Part shown: piece by piece, positions 46,945 to 59,836 of the stretch
Layout of the letters: the number at the start of each line of letters is the position of its first letter
Position numbering within the stretch: position 1 is the first letter of the stretch
Origin: Nectonema munidae
Taxonomy: Eukaryota; Nematomorpha; Nectonematoida; Nectonematidae
Assembly: GCA_030549495.1 (NCBI GenBank)
Contig: JAUIRK010000292.1
Coordinates: 488,501-552,500 of the forward strand
Length of the DNA: 64,000 nt
Direction of reading: 5' to 3'
Translations under genes and position numbers: made by a program
Notes under the pieces: model-generated
The model's input: the letters and a program-made list of their open reading frames with translations, nothing else
Databases searched by the model: none
What the model was told of the DNA's origin: nothing

Positions 46945-46950
46945 TTTATT
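46945..46950 (-). terminator. Polyadenylation signal of second carboxypeptidase gene
   Basis: TTTATT on the plus strand is AATAAA on the minus strand, 150 nt downstream of the stop codon at 47100-47102. A second candidate lies at 46919-46924. Both fall within about 35 nt of the Aurora signal on the other strand, so the two convergent transcripts probably overlap at their 3' ends. Confidence 0.5.
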
Positions 46951-47057
46951 TTTAAAAAATCACACGAAGAGTACAATTTATGTGGGATCATTTACATAGA
47001 ATGCTTGATTGGATGACTACCTAATGTTTCGTCACTTTAATCATGTTTATATTTATA

Positions 47058-47074
47058 TGTGTGTGTGTGTGTGT
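47058..47074. repeat. (TG)n microsatellite
   Basis: A run of eight TG dinucleotides inside the short convergent intergenic space, in the predicted 3' UTR of the minus-strand carboxypeptidase. Confidence 0.85.
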
Positions 47075-47099
47075 AAAATATAAATCTTTCCAGTATCTT

Positions 47100-50000
47100 C
47101 TATTTGCCTATTCTTTTCAATTTGATTAAAATGTTTTTTGGCCTTCTTCGAGCTACGATTTCAAAAGGTTTTGTTTTGTAATCCTTGTATCCACGTTTCT
47201 TTATCTAAATATAAATGTTTATATGTTTACAACTTTTTACGCGTATTTACATTTTAAGTGTATAGCATCATTTTTACAGGAATAAAATAATGGTATTTAT
47301 CTTGTTAATTAATGATGATTTGAAGTCTATGAAAACTATAAATTTGTATATAACGAAGTAGGTTTTAACTTAATTAATTTTTCGCTTGATCAAATCCAAC
47401 ATCAAGTGCTTATAAAAATCCGCTTAAAACTTTGAAAATATAAATTCAAGCATTATCATTCGGTTGAATTGTAAATCAAATATTTCTCCATTAGGGCAAA
47501 TTAAAAGTCAAATTTTCATCTTGTTTTGGTATTTGGTCGAACTTTAAACAAGTCCTTTTATTTGACATTTTTTGTCTAAGTCAAACTTATTTAAATAGTT
47601 TAAATGTAAAAATAAAATATTTACTTTATAATGTTTGTCGAATTTAAGAAGCATATACTAAACTAGTTACGAGGGTTGTTGAGTCGGTATCTGATAAAAT
47701 TTTAGTCAGATTTTTTAAGTGCTTAAAAAATAAGTTTAATTTTTATGAACATACGGAGCGGTCCTTTTTTAATCGAAGCCGGAAATAAGGGTTTGAGTCG
47801 TAGGGAAGCTGAAGCCATAGTTTTTAAATATTTTGAGTCTAATTCTTGTAGGCACATAGAGTCAGATATTTTCCCACGCACTTCGCTTCAGTAGACAAGT
47901 AAAAGGCATTCACAATGAAAAATATGAACAAAGTAGTAAATATAGCTGTACGGACTCATAACAAAGTGTTAGTATTTAATATTGATCAAAAGTGATTTAT
48001 TCTTTCTTAATTATAAAACTTGTTACTCTAATTAGTTTAAGTCAAAGTTTCTTGTATTTCTTTTTTCTTTCAAATTATTTCCGCTTTCAAAATATACACG
48101 AAAAAATGGGATAAATTCATTAAAATTTGAAACAGGTTTCGGACTAAAACTTCATCTAATTGCCCAATTTGAGATTAAAAAATACTTTGTCACGTGTCTA
48201 CTTTTTTTTAAATTTTTGAACCTGAAAGAAAATGTTATTACTTTAATATTTATGTGGATAGTTGCAACTGTGGCTTGAAACCGATCCTATAAAACCTGTT
48301 AAAGCTGATTTTTTCATAGTTTAAAACCGAAACGTGTTGCAAATGCCTTCTTTATTGTTTGTTGTTTTTGCTTTCCTTAAATTTATTATGCTTCAATATT
48401 ATACCTATAAAATATTTGTGGCACAAGTGTTATTAGGTACAAAATGTACACATGAGAACATTACTTGTTAATTGACACATTTTTATGTTTTAGAAATGCG
48501 AAAACTATTCTTTTGCTATTCTTTGAAAGTAAATATATGTACGTTTTGAAAATGAGTGATAGCAATCGGAATAATATTGATGTGTTTGCCAAGCATTTGT
48601 AGCATATTGAATATGCTTGAAATTTATCATTAAACAGAATAAAATATTTCATGAATATGATGATTGATGATAGCTTTCAAATATTTTTAATGCCAATCAA
48701 CGAAGAAAATTAGGAAAACAGTGTAATATGTATTGTATATTTTGTAAATGTAAATATTCATGAATTAATTAGTAATTCGAGTACAAGCTGTTTCTTCCCT
48801 AAATTGGACGTTTCAAACCTAAGATTTATGTAAATCTGGGGAAAGAAACATTCGAACTGGGTACGGAACGTTTTGAACTCAAATTTTGCTTACTGATCTT
48901 TATTTTTACTTAAAAACATCTTCTGCCTCACCTATTCCTAATGCTCTTGATGAACGTATGCGGGAATATATTAGTGCAATAAAAAATTAAATGAAGAGCC
49001 AAGAATACCACAAATAAAATTGAAATCTCTAAAGAATTCAAATCTTTTGAAGAAACTTTCAAGAAAGGTGAACATCTTGAAAATGTTCGATTACTGAAGA
49101 ATTTAATCCTAAAATTAGAAGAAGTTTGTCTGGTAAACGGTGTAATGTATTCCTTTTTAAAAGCTTATTTCGAAAGAAAATTGCCAAATTACATTAATTT
49201 TTCGAAACCCAAGAAATTTTGATTTAGGTAAATTATATCATCCATCGACTTTTTCATTTGTATTGAATAGACTTTATTCATAATCTTGTATGTATTTGTT
49301 TTGGATTTATTTTTTTGAACTAAGGATCAGTTTTCAAAATGAGCATCCATTAAACATGGTTTTAAAAGAATCGTTTTTACGTGCTCTCTCTGGAAAATTT
49401 TTAAAAATAAAAAGACGAACCTTTAAAGTGTGCACACCTGGCAAAACCAGCCGCCAAAACTCGCCATTTGCGTTCGTGTACACGGGATAATTCCTATTAT
49501 CCAAGTAGATTTTAGTGTTGGTTAACGCTTTGTTTGTGCTTTTATCCATGATCACTCCATGCAGTGCTAAAATACAATTATTAAAGTGATGCCTTTATTC
49601 TTCCGTGATTGGACAGTTGCAGGTGTTACAATCTAGAATCGCCTGGAGAAAGAAGAAAAAGATTTGTTTTGCACAACGACTACACTTTCAAATAATTGAT
49701 AATGTGATATGGCAGGGAAAACAAAATAAAAGTAGCAATTCAATTTGTTAGGGACAAAGTGGAACTTACTTTATTTTTATATAAAGAGATTAATGACTCA
49801 TTGCCATCATTTCAGTTAAACTTTTAAATAATTAAAAAAAATTAATTAATTTAATTAATTAAAAAGTTAAACTTTAATTAATTAAATGAATGAGATAACT
49901 TTTTTACCAAGCTTGATGTTCATAAGAGAGTTGAGCATTGGCAGTTTATTTGCCGTCCAGAATTTATCAAAGCTTCTTGGGTCAGGATATTTGTTGCACG

Positions 50001-53000
50001 AAACTTCAATTATGATTTCGAACAATCCATTGAGGTACGAAAAGTCCAAAGTGCTTCCTTAAAACGTTTAAACAGAAAATATATAATCGTTCATACTACG
50101 GCTATGTCTTCGGCACTTCTATTACTATCGCCATCTATTTCAACAACTCCTTCACAAAATCAATGGGGCATTTATTTTCAAATAATATTATTCAATCTTT
50201 GCTTTATATTTTTTTTAAACAAACTCAAATGTTTAAGACAAAAATTATTATTATAAATTGTTTCAAAAAATTTTTACATCACAAAATTTAAAAATTGCTA
50301 AAAAAAAATTGAGTTTGAAAAAATAAAGTTAAAAGAATTTAGGATTTCCTGGAAATCTAAAAGCCAGAAATACAGAGGGAATCTAGAAAACGGAATGAGA
50401 GTATCGCTCTTTAACAAAGATGCCTTGAATATAAATATTGCAAAACTCTCTACAATATCTATTTTTTTAAAATTACTATATTTAATATCTTTATAATTGG
50501 CATATATTTCATTATGTTTTAAATAGGGATAAAATTGCCCAAAATATCAATTTTTTTAGTACACTTGGGAAAAAAAGATTGAGAAAGAATGCCTGTCCAT
50601 TTTTCAAGTGTATGCGAAAAAGTATTTTAGAAACTAACTACACTTTATTTTTCAATTATTTCACTTCCATTTTCATTAAGTAGATGTAAAAGAAATTCCG
50701 AGTAATGCTACATAAAATATTTTGATTCGAGAGTAAAATCAATTATATTTACGCCACTAAAATCCCCATATGGTAAGATTTAATTTGAAAAGAAGAAATT
50801 TTATATATGTTTTTATGCGTCACATTAAACACCATAAATATTATAGATAGGGAAAATAATCTATCAAACTAGTGATACAAATTTAATATTTATTTCCTTG
50901 TCTAATTTAAATAACTAATTTATACTGACCATAATTACATATATAAATATTTTTTTTAAAATTGGCAGCATTGCGGTTCAATAGAAGTTAATCTTTGAAA
51001 GTTGACAGTAGAATGAATGAATTTGTTAAATCTTGTTTTTATTATTTTAGCAGAATTGTTGTTACTTTTTAAAAGAAGACAAACTTATTAAATATTCGTA
51101 ACTTATAATTAGTGTGTCAATATCTAGGTAGTTAGTTAGACAATTTTTGAGGAGTTAGCATTATTTATAATATAGTTTAATTTTCAAAAAAATTTTACTT
51201 CCATGTATAATGTATTATCATTACTTTTTGAAGAAAAAAAATTGTACTGATAGCATGAGGTTTTAATGTTGTCCACATTCTTAACATGTGAGCATTTTTG
51301 GAAAGAAAAGTGTCCATTCTGTTTTAAATAAAAATTGTTTTTTGACTGTCAGGTTACGCTAATATTGAGATAGCGTGATCTGGGAACAGGGTAGGTAGTT
51401 TGGTTTATAATTTGTACTATTTTTTGGTATTCTGAGGTGTTTTATGATGTTTAGTTTGGTGCTGTTTTTAGCAATGAATATAAAATATCATTTAACATAT
51501 GTTAAATTTGAAAATAACATTGTTTCTGGCCTTTAATCAAACAGAGTACTATTTTCAACCATTTTGAATACTGATTTCGATTTCCTTTCCCATAAAATAT
51601 CTAACATTTACTGTCAGCGATAGAATTCACCATTATATGATTTGATTGTCCGTGTTAAGGAAAGAATAATTTTAAATTAGACAGATGATAGCGAAATTGA
51701 ACCCAGGAATTCCAGATGAATACCTAACGCTTTAACTGGCTAGGCCAATCGGTTGACAAATTTTGACTGTGGGCATAGAATAGTGAAGTTTGATTGAATA
51801 AATAAGAAATTGGTTGAAACCTCAGATAATAATTATGCTTGCACAAACATATAAAAATGATTATTTTGAAGTATCGACTTTTTAAATGCTGTGCAGACAA
51901 AAAGACCGATAACTAGATCTGTGTGACAAAATTGAGACGAAAAAAAAGGAAATCAGTATATGGTTAGCGAATTAGAAAGTTTAATAATTATTAACATAAT
52001 TTGATACTTAGATCGTTTTATTTAGTTATGCAGGTGGACAGTGAATTGAGTTAAAACTTAAAAAAAGAATTGTTAAAATTTTTTATAATTTTTTTCCATC
52101 AACATTTTGTCACAGCCCACAATTTGTCTGTTTTTTATCGGTTGAGAATTAAGACCCTTCGCCATATAGTCACAAAACGTTTTCAAAATATAATTTGATG
52201 TATTTTATATTTTATACAAAAACTCTTCTAATCAAATTCATACAATAATATAACATTCATCTTTGAAAGCTTTTCAATGATGTTCGAGACGCGAAAAGCT
52301 GGGAATAAAATTTTTTTGTGCAAATCCAACTTTTTTAATTGTATGTACTAAACTCTGGGCCACTTAAACATTTAATTCATATCTTGGTACTAGTGTGTAA
52401 TTAAAGTTACCTAGATATTCTCCCCTGTTAAGTTGATTTAAATAAATTTTTCAATAAATATGGAAACTTCTCTGTATATATTTATCTGTGTATTTTTTGT
52501 CTACTCGTTGGCTTGCCAGCAAACTAATATGGAAACTTGTTAACTCAGAAACTCTTAACTTCTCATAAATTAACTAAAGCTGTAAATAACTAACCAACGA
52601 ACTTATTCTTACTTAGAAACGTAAAAAGGAATTTACCTTAGACAAAAATAAAGTCTATTTGAAAAAATGAAGGCTATAATAATTTCTATGGAGAAAAGCC
52701 TCCTGTATATACATAAACAGTTTTCATTGGACACTATTAAAATTAGGCTAATAAACAATGGAAAAATATACGTGGAAATACATTTAAATATACAAATTAA
52801 TTTTTCAATCCCAAAGTCTTGCAATCTTTCTTTGTCCATGATTTGCTAGGATGATATCCAAGTTTTTTAGAATTGAAAAAACTATCAAAAAACGCTGATC
52901 TTTAGAAATTCATATATACAATCTTACCCTTTTAGCCAAATATTTCTCATATTGAGAATAACTTTTGATTTGATTTATTATTTAAAAAATTGGACCTATG

Positions 53001-56000
53001 CAGAATAATATTTGAGGAATCTAGCCCTTGTGCCTCTTTCTTATCATACTTTTGAACTGAAAGATCGACACATTTGGGAAAAGGCCGAAATAAAATGTGT
53101 AGACAGCATAAAACTAGCCACCATTTTTAACTAGAGATCTACCAAATAAAAGAGCAAACGATGAGAGGGGTAGTTTGAATTTGTGGATATTACGCATCAA
53201 ATTTGCGTCTTGATAAAATTAATGATTATAAAAAAATAGTAACTTTTTAAAGGTTATTCATTAAAAGTAATATAAAGTTTAATAATTTTTTATTTATTCA
53301 TTTATATTTAAAGTATTCAATCAATGTAGAATAATATTGATTAATTTCATGATATTTTCAAACTTGAAAGTTTCTATTCTTGAAGGTTTCTATTTCTATA
53401 TTAATAAATGTGTTTTGAGTATAAAGTGTAAAAGTTATAAGTTTGTTATTTGATTTAAGTTTTGGTGATGATCCAACCATAAAATGATATCTACTGGAAT
53501 ATTAAATACCTTTGATAGCATACCAATGGGATTGCGCGCCATAATGAGAAGCTATGCACGTGTTTTTGCTCGGAGATAACATTTTGTGATTTGAGTAATA
53601 TGTTTTGACTAACTTCGTAAATATGTCCAGATCTGGAATTGGGTTCAAGGATCTGTAGGCTATAAAAATAGTTAAAACACTTTTTGATAGCAATGCAAAC
53701 AAAGACTGCAATGATGGCATTTAGGCAGAAATTGGATCTACCTGCATTCATTCCCAGAACCCATTCATTCACTTACATCTATCTTCTCAACGTTGTATTG
53801 AAGAAGGCAATTCCTTCCCTGAATATTGCAGTGAGATCACAAACTCTGAACTTAATCAGAAAGAAACTGGGGAGTGTTTACTAAAGAGATTCCTACTGAT
53901 GATCCCTTGGGTTCCTTCCTTATACAACTGTTAAAAGGTTCAGTGATTTTTTTTATTTGTATATTTATTCAATAATTGTGAATAAAAGTAATCTAAACAC
54001 ATAAAATTAAGATTTTCCATCATTTTTTAAAAGAGTTTTTTTGATCAATTTTTAATTTCTACTTTTTATTTTATTTATTGATCCTTTATAAACTAATTTA
54101 GAGCTCCTGAACTTATAGCCGAATGACTTTTGGCCGACAGACATCATTTAGTGGATGGACATTTGGCCGAAAAAAATATTTTTTCTTCTTAGCTAAATGC
54201 CCGGTCACATAACTAAGTAAAATGAATTAAAATATGTTTTGAGTGTGCATTTTATTTAATTAATTCAACAATATACTCTGAAATTATTATATTCATTTTT
54301 TAATTTTAGCTTAAAATTGAAGACATCAAATATCAATATTTTGTTGTTCTATCAAGAAGTTAAATGAAGCAATTTTTCTTTAGCGGTCATGATTTAATTT
54401 TTTGTATGATGAAAAAGGGAAGTCGGAGATATCGAGATAATAAGCGTAGGAAGCATTACACTAAATGATTGGACGCTGCTCTGAAATAAACGTCTCTCCA
54501 CGGCTGCATCAATTGGTTTACAATTCTCACGATATCATTATATGCAGATTTAAGCACCAATGAATGCAGAGGTGTCCGAAGAGTGGCATTTCATTTTAGA
54601 GTGGGTTGATAAAATAGAGTGTAATGTTCAGGTTAGGCCAGTGCAACCTATGCGGCCGCAGTGGGCCCCGCGCTTCTCATTTTTCATTTTGATGATATAT
54701 TGTATGATTTCGCTAAATGCAAGGCTCGCAAAGTAAAGTTACTTTGATCGTCATTTTGTGTTAATGAAAAAGTAATAAAACAAATCCCTTTTTTTTCAAA
54801 ATCTTATTTCTCACTTTTAATCTTTTTTCCTACCCACACTGGGCCCCGCGCAATCCATTTTGCATAGGGCCCCACGAACACTAGGGCCGGCCCTGGTAAT
54901 GTTTGCATGTTAACATAAATAGTAATATTAATCTTATTTGATATAGTAAAAAACTGCCAAACTCTCAAGCGGAAACAAAATAGGTGGAAAATTGTTGATT
55001 TTTAAGAAATTTTCTTGTTTTAAATCATACTTAAAATGCTAAAGTATATACGTTTTATAGTATAGCCAGGGATGTAAACGAGGAGCAGTGCAGGGAGGGG
55101 GTACCTAATATATTTATAGCGCATAATAACATAACGTTTTTTTCATGGGAGGGGGGAGGGGTCAAAAAATTTTCAGAGGGTAGGAAGTGGAGGGTGACTC
55201 TGATTACGTAACTATATAATAAATATAATGTAAATGTAAAACATGTTAATTAAAGTAATTAGTTTTATTTAAAGTATATAGTAGAGTGCAAATGTTTTCT
55301 GCCAAAGCTAATATTTTTTTTCTTTACAATCTTTTGATCATTGAAATTTATTTATATTAAATTAATTCATCTTAAAATAATACTTTTTTCATTAATAAAA
55401 ATTTCTGATTATTTTCTTTTTTAATTTATTCAAAATTATTATTTGATATATATTTTATCTATTAAAAATTCCGTGCTAAATTTCTCGTGCATTTGTTTTC
55501 ATTAAAAAATAAATGTAAAAAGTACAAAATTTATTTTTTTTTATATAAAATATTTACTTTGATAATATTTATGCCTTCTTTTCAATACCTTGTTCCTTTA
55601 GCCCGAATCAATTCTTCTTGGAAGAGAGCTATATAGATTCTTTATATATTCAACTAGAATCAATTCCCATTCGAATATTCCCATAATCCTTCAAGGCTTT
55701 TCGGATTCCTTAGATGAACATATTTCTTTTTAACTCAACCCACATTTGTTCATTTATATTAAGATGAAGCCTTTGAGGGGGCCAGTTTTTTTAGAAGACA
55801 AAGAATTTTTATTTAAAAATTTCTGAGTCAAACAAGACAAAAATTGCAAGGATCGCCATCTTGTTGAAATATACTTGGATGTAAATACGTTTTAATTAAT
55901 TAGTTTTATTTTAAACTATTGGGTGTTCCATCAATTTTTAACTACTTTCTTCTATCATCACCTTTTATAAATCCCCAAAGCAGCAAACTTTTTCTTTCGT

Positions 56001-59000
56001 GTTTGAACGTTTTTACTGTATAACGTTTATCAAATCGCATTCCTTTAGGCCTTCTAACATATTGCGGTGAATTAGAATGAAGTTCAATCTTCGTTTCATC
56101 ACTAAAAATTACATTTTGTTAATCGTAAACACCCCATAAAATTTTTCCTTTGGCAACTCAAAACTTTTTTTTAATTGAACTTTATTCAAAGCTGATTTTT
56201 TAGCTGCTAAAAGCTAAATTCAAATTATTTTTTTATGGATTCGTTCTACTGTTTCAATTGAAATATATTTTAGTAAATTATTTTCTTCCATTAATTACCT
56301 GGCAGAAAAATTAAGATTAATCTTTAACATTCTCACTAATTTTCGGTTATCTTTTATCAGTAATTTTTGAGGACGACTGCTTTTGAGTTTTCTGGCTACA
56401 GTTCCTATAGTTTTATATTTTGATAAAATTTGAGAAATATTACTTCTAGATATATTAAATCATTTTGAAATAGCTCTTTGACTTTTCTTTATTGAAGGAA
56501 GTACAATTTTATCTCTCAATTCTATTGATACTTTAGGCATGTCAGTCAAAAAAGACGTCGAAGGACTATGGTTAAAGAAAGCAGGCAATTTTAAGAAATC
56601 AATTTTAGAAAAAAACAATGATAAAAATTTGAAAAAAATATTTTTACCTGAAATGTCAACAAATGGCCGAAAACTTTTGCACGGAATTTTTAACAGGTAA
56701 AATATATAAATAATAATTTTGAATAAATTAAAAAAAAATAATCAGAAATTTTAAAATCAAAAAATAATTATTTTAAGATGGTATTTATAATAAATTAATT
56801 TAATATAAATAAATTTCAATGATCAAAAATTGTAAAGAAAATAATATTATCTGTAGCCGAAAACATTTGCACTCTACTGTATTTAAATGTTTATTACCGT
56901 ATTTCATTGAAAAAGGGCCTTGTCTCATAAAATTGCCTTCATTGAAAAAGCGCCAGGACTGGGTACATAATGACAAATAGCAGCACTTTAACCTCTACTA
57001 GTAGAAAGAGAAAGATGCAGAGTTATACAGTTGATTACAAGCTGTTCAGTGGTTCAAGACTGAAAACTCAAAAGAAGCAACTGTAAGAAAGTTTATTAGA
57101 GAATTGGTTAGAAGCGAAACTTATTGTAGCTAAACTTAGCTACAAAAAAGCGTCTCAAGCTAGAAGAAGGTGGTAGAAAACCACTAAGTTACACTCTTGA
57201 AGCTGAACTCGTTAATTGGATGGAAGATTAAAGATAGAAAAGAAATGGTGTGTCAAGAAAAGCAGTGTAGAGAAAGGCCTTTGACTTGTTTGCCGGAAAT
57301 GACTAACAATTGTAGCAACTAGAGCTTGACTTCGAAATATCTTGAAACGCCACAACATTTCTTTGGCCCCAAAAGTTCCTGTTTTGAGATTCCAAAGTTG
57401 ATGTCTTATTTCCTTTTTATCAGATCCCTCTGTTCAAGTTTAAATCCAGCGAAATTGCTGCAATGGATGAGTCTCCAGTCTGGTTAAACATGCCTGCAGA
57501 TACCACAATTCATTTCATTGGAACAAAGCTTATTTCAATAGAGACTACTGGACATGAAAAAGTAAGAGTGCTTGATTGCTTCAAAGCCAAACAAATGCCA
57601 CCAAACTTACTCCAATGATTATTTTCAAAGGTGTTCACAACGATTCAAAACTAGTCAAAGTAAATTGCGCTGTTTGTATGATATCATCTAATGGTTGGAT
57701 GACGGGAGACTTAATCATGTTATGGGTAAAAGACATTTGAGGAAGTTTAGCATTTGAAAAACGTCTTCTACCTTGTGATGACTTCAAATGCCATCTAATA
57801 TCAATTGTGAAAAACAAGCTTCGTAAATAAAATTGTACAGGCTCTTTCAAGATATCATTTCAAGATCAGTAAGAAAAATGGATGGCAACTCGTCAGAAAA
57901 ATAATACACGAAAATAGAATACACCAAAGATGGAAATATAAAAGTCCCATCAAAGTTTTTGATTGTTTCTTGCATCAACAAAGCATGGAAGTCATTGCCA
58001 TTTAATTTGATAAGCAAAAGCTTCAAAGTGTGTGGTTTGTCTATGATTTTAGCAGTTATAAGAAGAACATCATCAATGTCATTAAGAATGGAGGACTTTT
58101 GTGTGCCCAGTGAGATGAACTTTTAGAAAAACTTCAGAAATTCACTGACAACAATGGTTATCTGAAGTGTTTTGATTTTGTCCTACATATGGAAGAGAAC
58201 TTTGAAAAAGATGATGCTGCTGATGATAATGAAGATTTGAAATTGTTGTTAAAAAAGTGATGAAGAGGTCAACTTTGTATAATGTAATTTTTTTTTATGA
58301 TTTTCTAATTTTTGTAAATATATACTTTTAGTTAAATGTTTGATATGTTTACTTCGATAGGCCATCATTGGAGAAGCCATGATAACAACAATCTCCTTAC
58401 GAGGGTATAAGACACTGCTGAGTTTTGCAATGATGACTTAAAAATATCACGCCGGTATTCAAATAAAGGTCTGTCCCTAATAAGGGACAGGGGGATAGTG
58501 CAGTCCCAAAAATAAGAAAGCGGGTCTTTTTTCGAGGAAATACGGTATTCAAAGTATATATTAAAGTATATATTAATAATAAAGTATATATTAAGTGCAT
58601 AAATAAAACTTTCAAAACCAAAAATTTAACACTATATATGGCAAAATTCAGCAAATTTTACAGAATGCTTTTATGCTTTAGGAAGCCTTCGTAATGTTTT
58701 TTTTCATGGTAGACTCTCACTACTGAGATTTATTTTAGAATCTTGCAATATAAAAAAGAATCCTATAATAGGAAAAATATCCCAGTATGAAACTAAGAAG
58801 TTTAATAGGGTTTTCCGTTTTTATTTGTTATTGAATACGAAAAAAAAAATTAAATTTTGCGCTATGTTTTGGATTGAATTTTGATTGAGTGATTCAGGGA
58901 TCAGTTAAGAGGAAAAAATACTTGATGGATGAATGACACCCAAAGCTCCACCATGATAGCTCAAAGCAAGTACAGGGCGAAGCTTCTTAATGAAGTTGAT

Positions 59001-59088
59001 GTAGGCCGTAACTTCTGGCTCATAATTCGCATGCAACTTCAAATAGTCTGGAAAACTTCTATTCAAATCAAATCCTCTATAGTTGTAT
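47100..59088 (-). CDS. Second M14B metallocarboxypeptidase, 5'-incomplete in window
   Basis: Exons in transcript order on the minus strand: 59088-58922, 53659-53510, 50057-49908, 49566-49421, 47204-47100, joining in frame to 238 residues plus stop. Visible motifs: FDLNRSFPDY (substrate-binding Asn-Arg), third zinc His in SYHGGAL, the WY tyrosine in HWYAIKG, catalytic Glu in IIIEVSC, and a transthyretin-like domain with LHGVIMDKST and GEFWRLVLPG. The final exon reads IKKRGYKDYKTKPFEIVARR and ends in a basic tail. Exons holding the signal peptide and HGNE zinc motif are not in 59089-64000 and presumably lie beyond the window. Two exon lengths (150 and 146 nt) equal those of the paralogue at 1821-13243. 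Differences: the exon corresponding to the paralogue's exons 5 and 6 is unsplit, YPYD after the zinc His is lost, and the GGxQDY motif reads GGSTLDF. The role is inferred from the family; altered motifs could change specificity or activity. Confidence 0.88.
51691..51756 (-). repeat. tRNA-derived SINE fragment
   Basis: On the minus strand it reads ggcctagccagttaaagcg (D-arm-like, A box) and later cctgggttcaatttc (B-box-like). The T stem and acceptor do not pair, so it is not a functional tRNA. It lies in an intron of the second carboxypeptidase gene. Confidence 0.45.
54651..54896 (-). repeat. GC-rich-ended hAT-like non-autonomous fragment
   Basis: The right end, read on the minus strand, starts cagggccggccctagtgttc and continues with ggggccc and gcgcggggccca, a common hAT MITE terminus. 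The left side has a related ggccgcagtgggccccgcgc block, so the inner GC blocks form an inverted pair around an AT-rich centre. The left terminus itself appears replaced or rearranged and no target duplication was found. Confidence 0.5.
55279..56879 (-). mobile_element. Tc1/mariner element with ~230-bp inverted repeats
   Basis: Long inverted repeats bound it (about 55279-55510 and 56640-56879), starting with agtagagtgcaaatgtttt on the left, and TA lies on both sides (55277-55278 and 56880-56881). The minus strand from 56540 encodes a Tc1-type transposase N-terminus: MPKVSIELRDKIVLPSIKKS, a helix-turn-helix with NISRSNISQILSKYKTIGTV, then KLKSSRPQKL, the usual RPRK-like linker. Several in-frame stops (for example after the first HTH helix and after NLNFSAR) and later frame changes make it inactive. 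It lies in the largest intron of the second carboxypeptidase gene. Confidence 0.8.
56897..58545 (+). mobile_element. pogo-like DNA transposon, decayed
   Basis: Inverted ends ccgtatttcattgaaaaagg (left) and the reverse complement of cttttttcgaggaaatacgg (right), with TA on both sides (56895-56896 and 58546-58547). The plus strand encodes a pogo-type transposase with stops. It has a DNA-binding part (YTVDYKL.AVQWFKTENSKEA-like, about 57030-57090). The first catalytic block is IAAMDESPVWLNMPADTT (about 57450-57510), followed by SIETTGHEKVRVL and later SSNGWMTGDLIMLWVKD (about 57680-57740). An acidic C-terminal tail lies near 58200-58260. The gap to the Tc1 element on the left is only 17 bp. Confidence 0.75.
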
Positions 59089-59515
59089 CTTAAAAGAAAA
59101 ATTTGTTTCATAGTTAAATCAAGTGTATAACTTTTTAAGATGAAACTAAACTAAAAGTGAAGACCCAAAATAACAAAATGTTTACCTGCCTAAATCTTAT
59201 GAAATAAAAGTTGTCTTAAAAAACACTAGTGTTTAAAGATTAGGATCTGGTTATATACCATCACAACTGTTTGAAATTTGAATCCTCCTTTCAAATTCAA
59301 TTCATATCTTCGTTCAAAATTTGTTGTTTTGTTTTCAAAAGTAGATAGACATTTTATTCATCCAATATATACTATTATCTATCTATAATTATAGTGACTG
59401 GAAAAATGGGTTCTGGACAATTTGGCCCTGAACCATTCGGTCCCAGTCAATTATCGCTGCCAAACTTCAATTTGCCTGCTCTGTCTCATCAATGAATTGG
59501 GAACAAGATTTATTC
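59089..59515. other. Intron of second carboxypeptidase gene, no exon seen
   Basis: I searched the minus strand for the HGNE exon and the NPDG exon of the carboxypeptidase here and across to 64000 without success. A ggacaatttggccctgaacc-type motif near 59415-59450 resembles the minisatellite-like motifs at 54120-54170. Confidence 0.4.
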
Positions 59516-59836
59516 TGCTTTTCTTCTTATAAAGAATTAAAACGTTTTCACGTTTAGACATGCTCTGTTGACACGATTCTAACAGCTAGCCACTCGATAC
59601 TAGGGTTGTTTCCTTAATTGCAATCGTTCCTCTTAAAACGGCATCTTTATTTAAGCTGCTTTCATATATATTATATATCAATACCACCTTGTAAACTAAT
59701 TGATAGCAATGTGTGAATAGCTATGCAGTACAAGTGTAGTCGTGGGAGGATTCTTAGTGCGATGGAAAGAGTAGATGGATTTTGGACTCCGCATTCTGAC
59801 TGGAACATGAGATCCGTAAAGATGGACTGGGAAGGT
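59516..59836 (+). repeat. Diverged copy of the AACTT-tailed dispersed repeat
   Basis: It matches 61861-62213 in block order: aagaattaaaacgttttcac, tgctctgttgac, aatagctatgcagtacaag, gcgatggaaagagtagatgg and gatccgtaaagatgg. It is the most diverged of the four copies and its tail is not recognisable. Confidence 0.6.

Noticed and set aside
51691-51756. tRNA gene
   Set aside because: A and B boxes are present, but the T, anticodon and acceptor stems do not pair, so it is a SINE fragment or pseudogene.
53491-53772. 93-codon minus-strand frame over a carboxypeptidase exon
   Set aside because: It is an out-of-frame shadow of exon 53510-53659, whose correct frame gives the family motifs.
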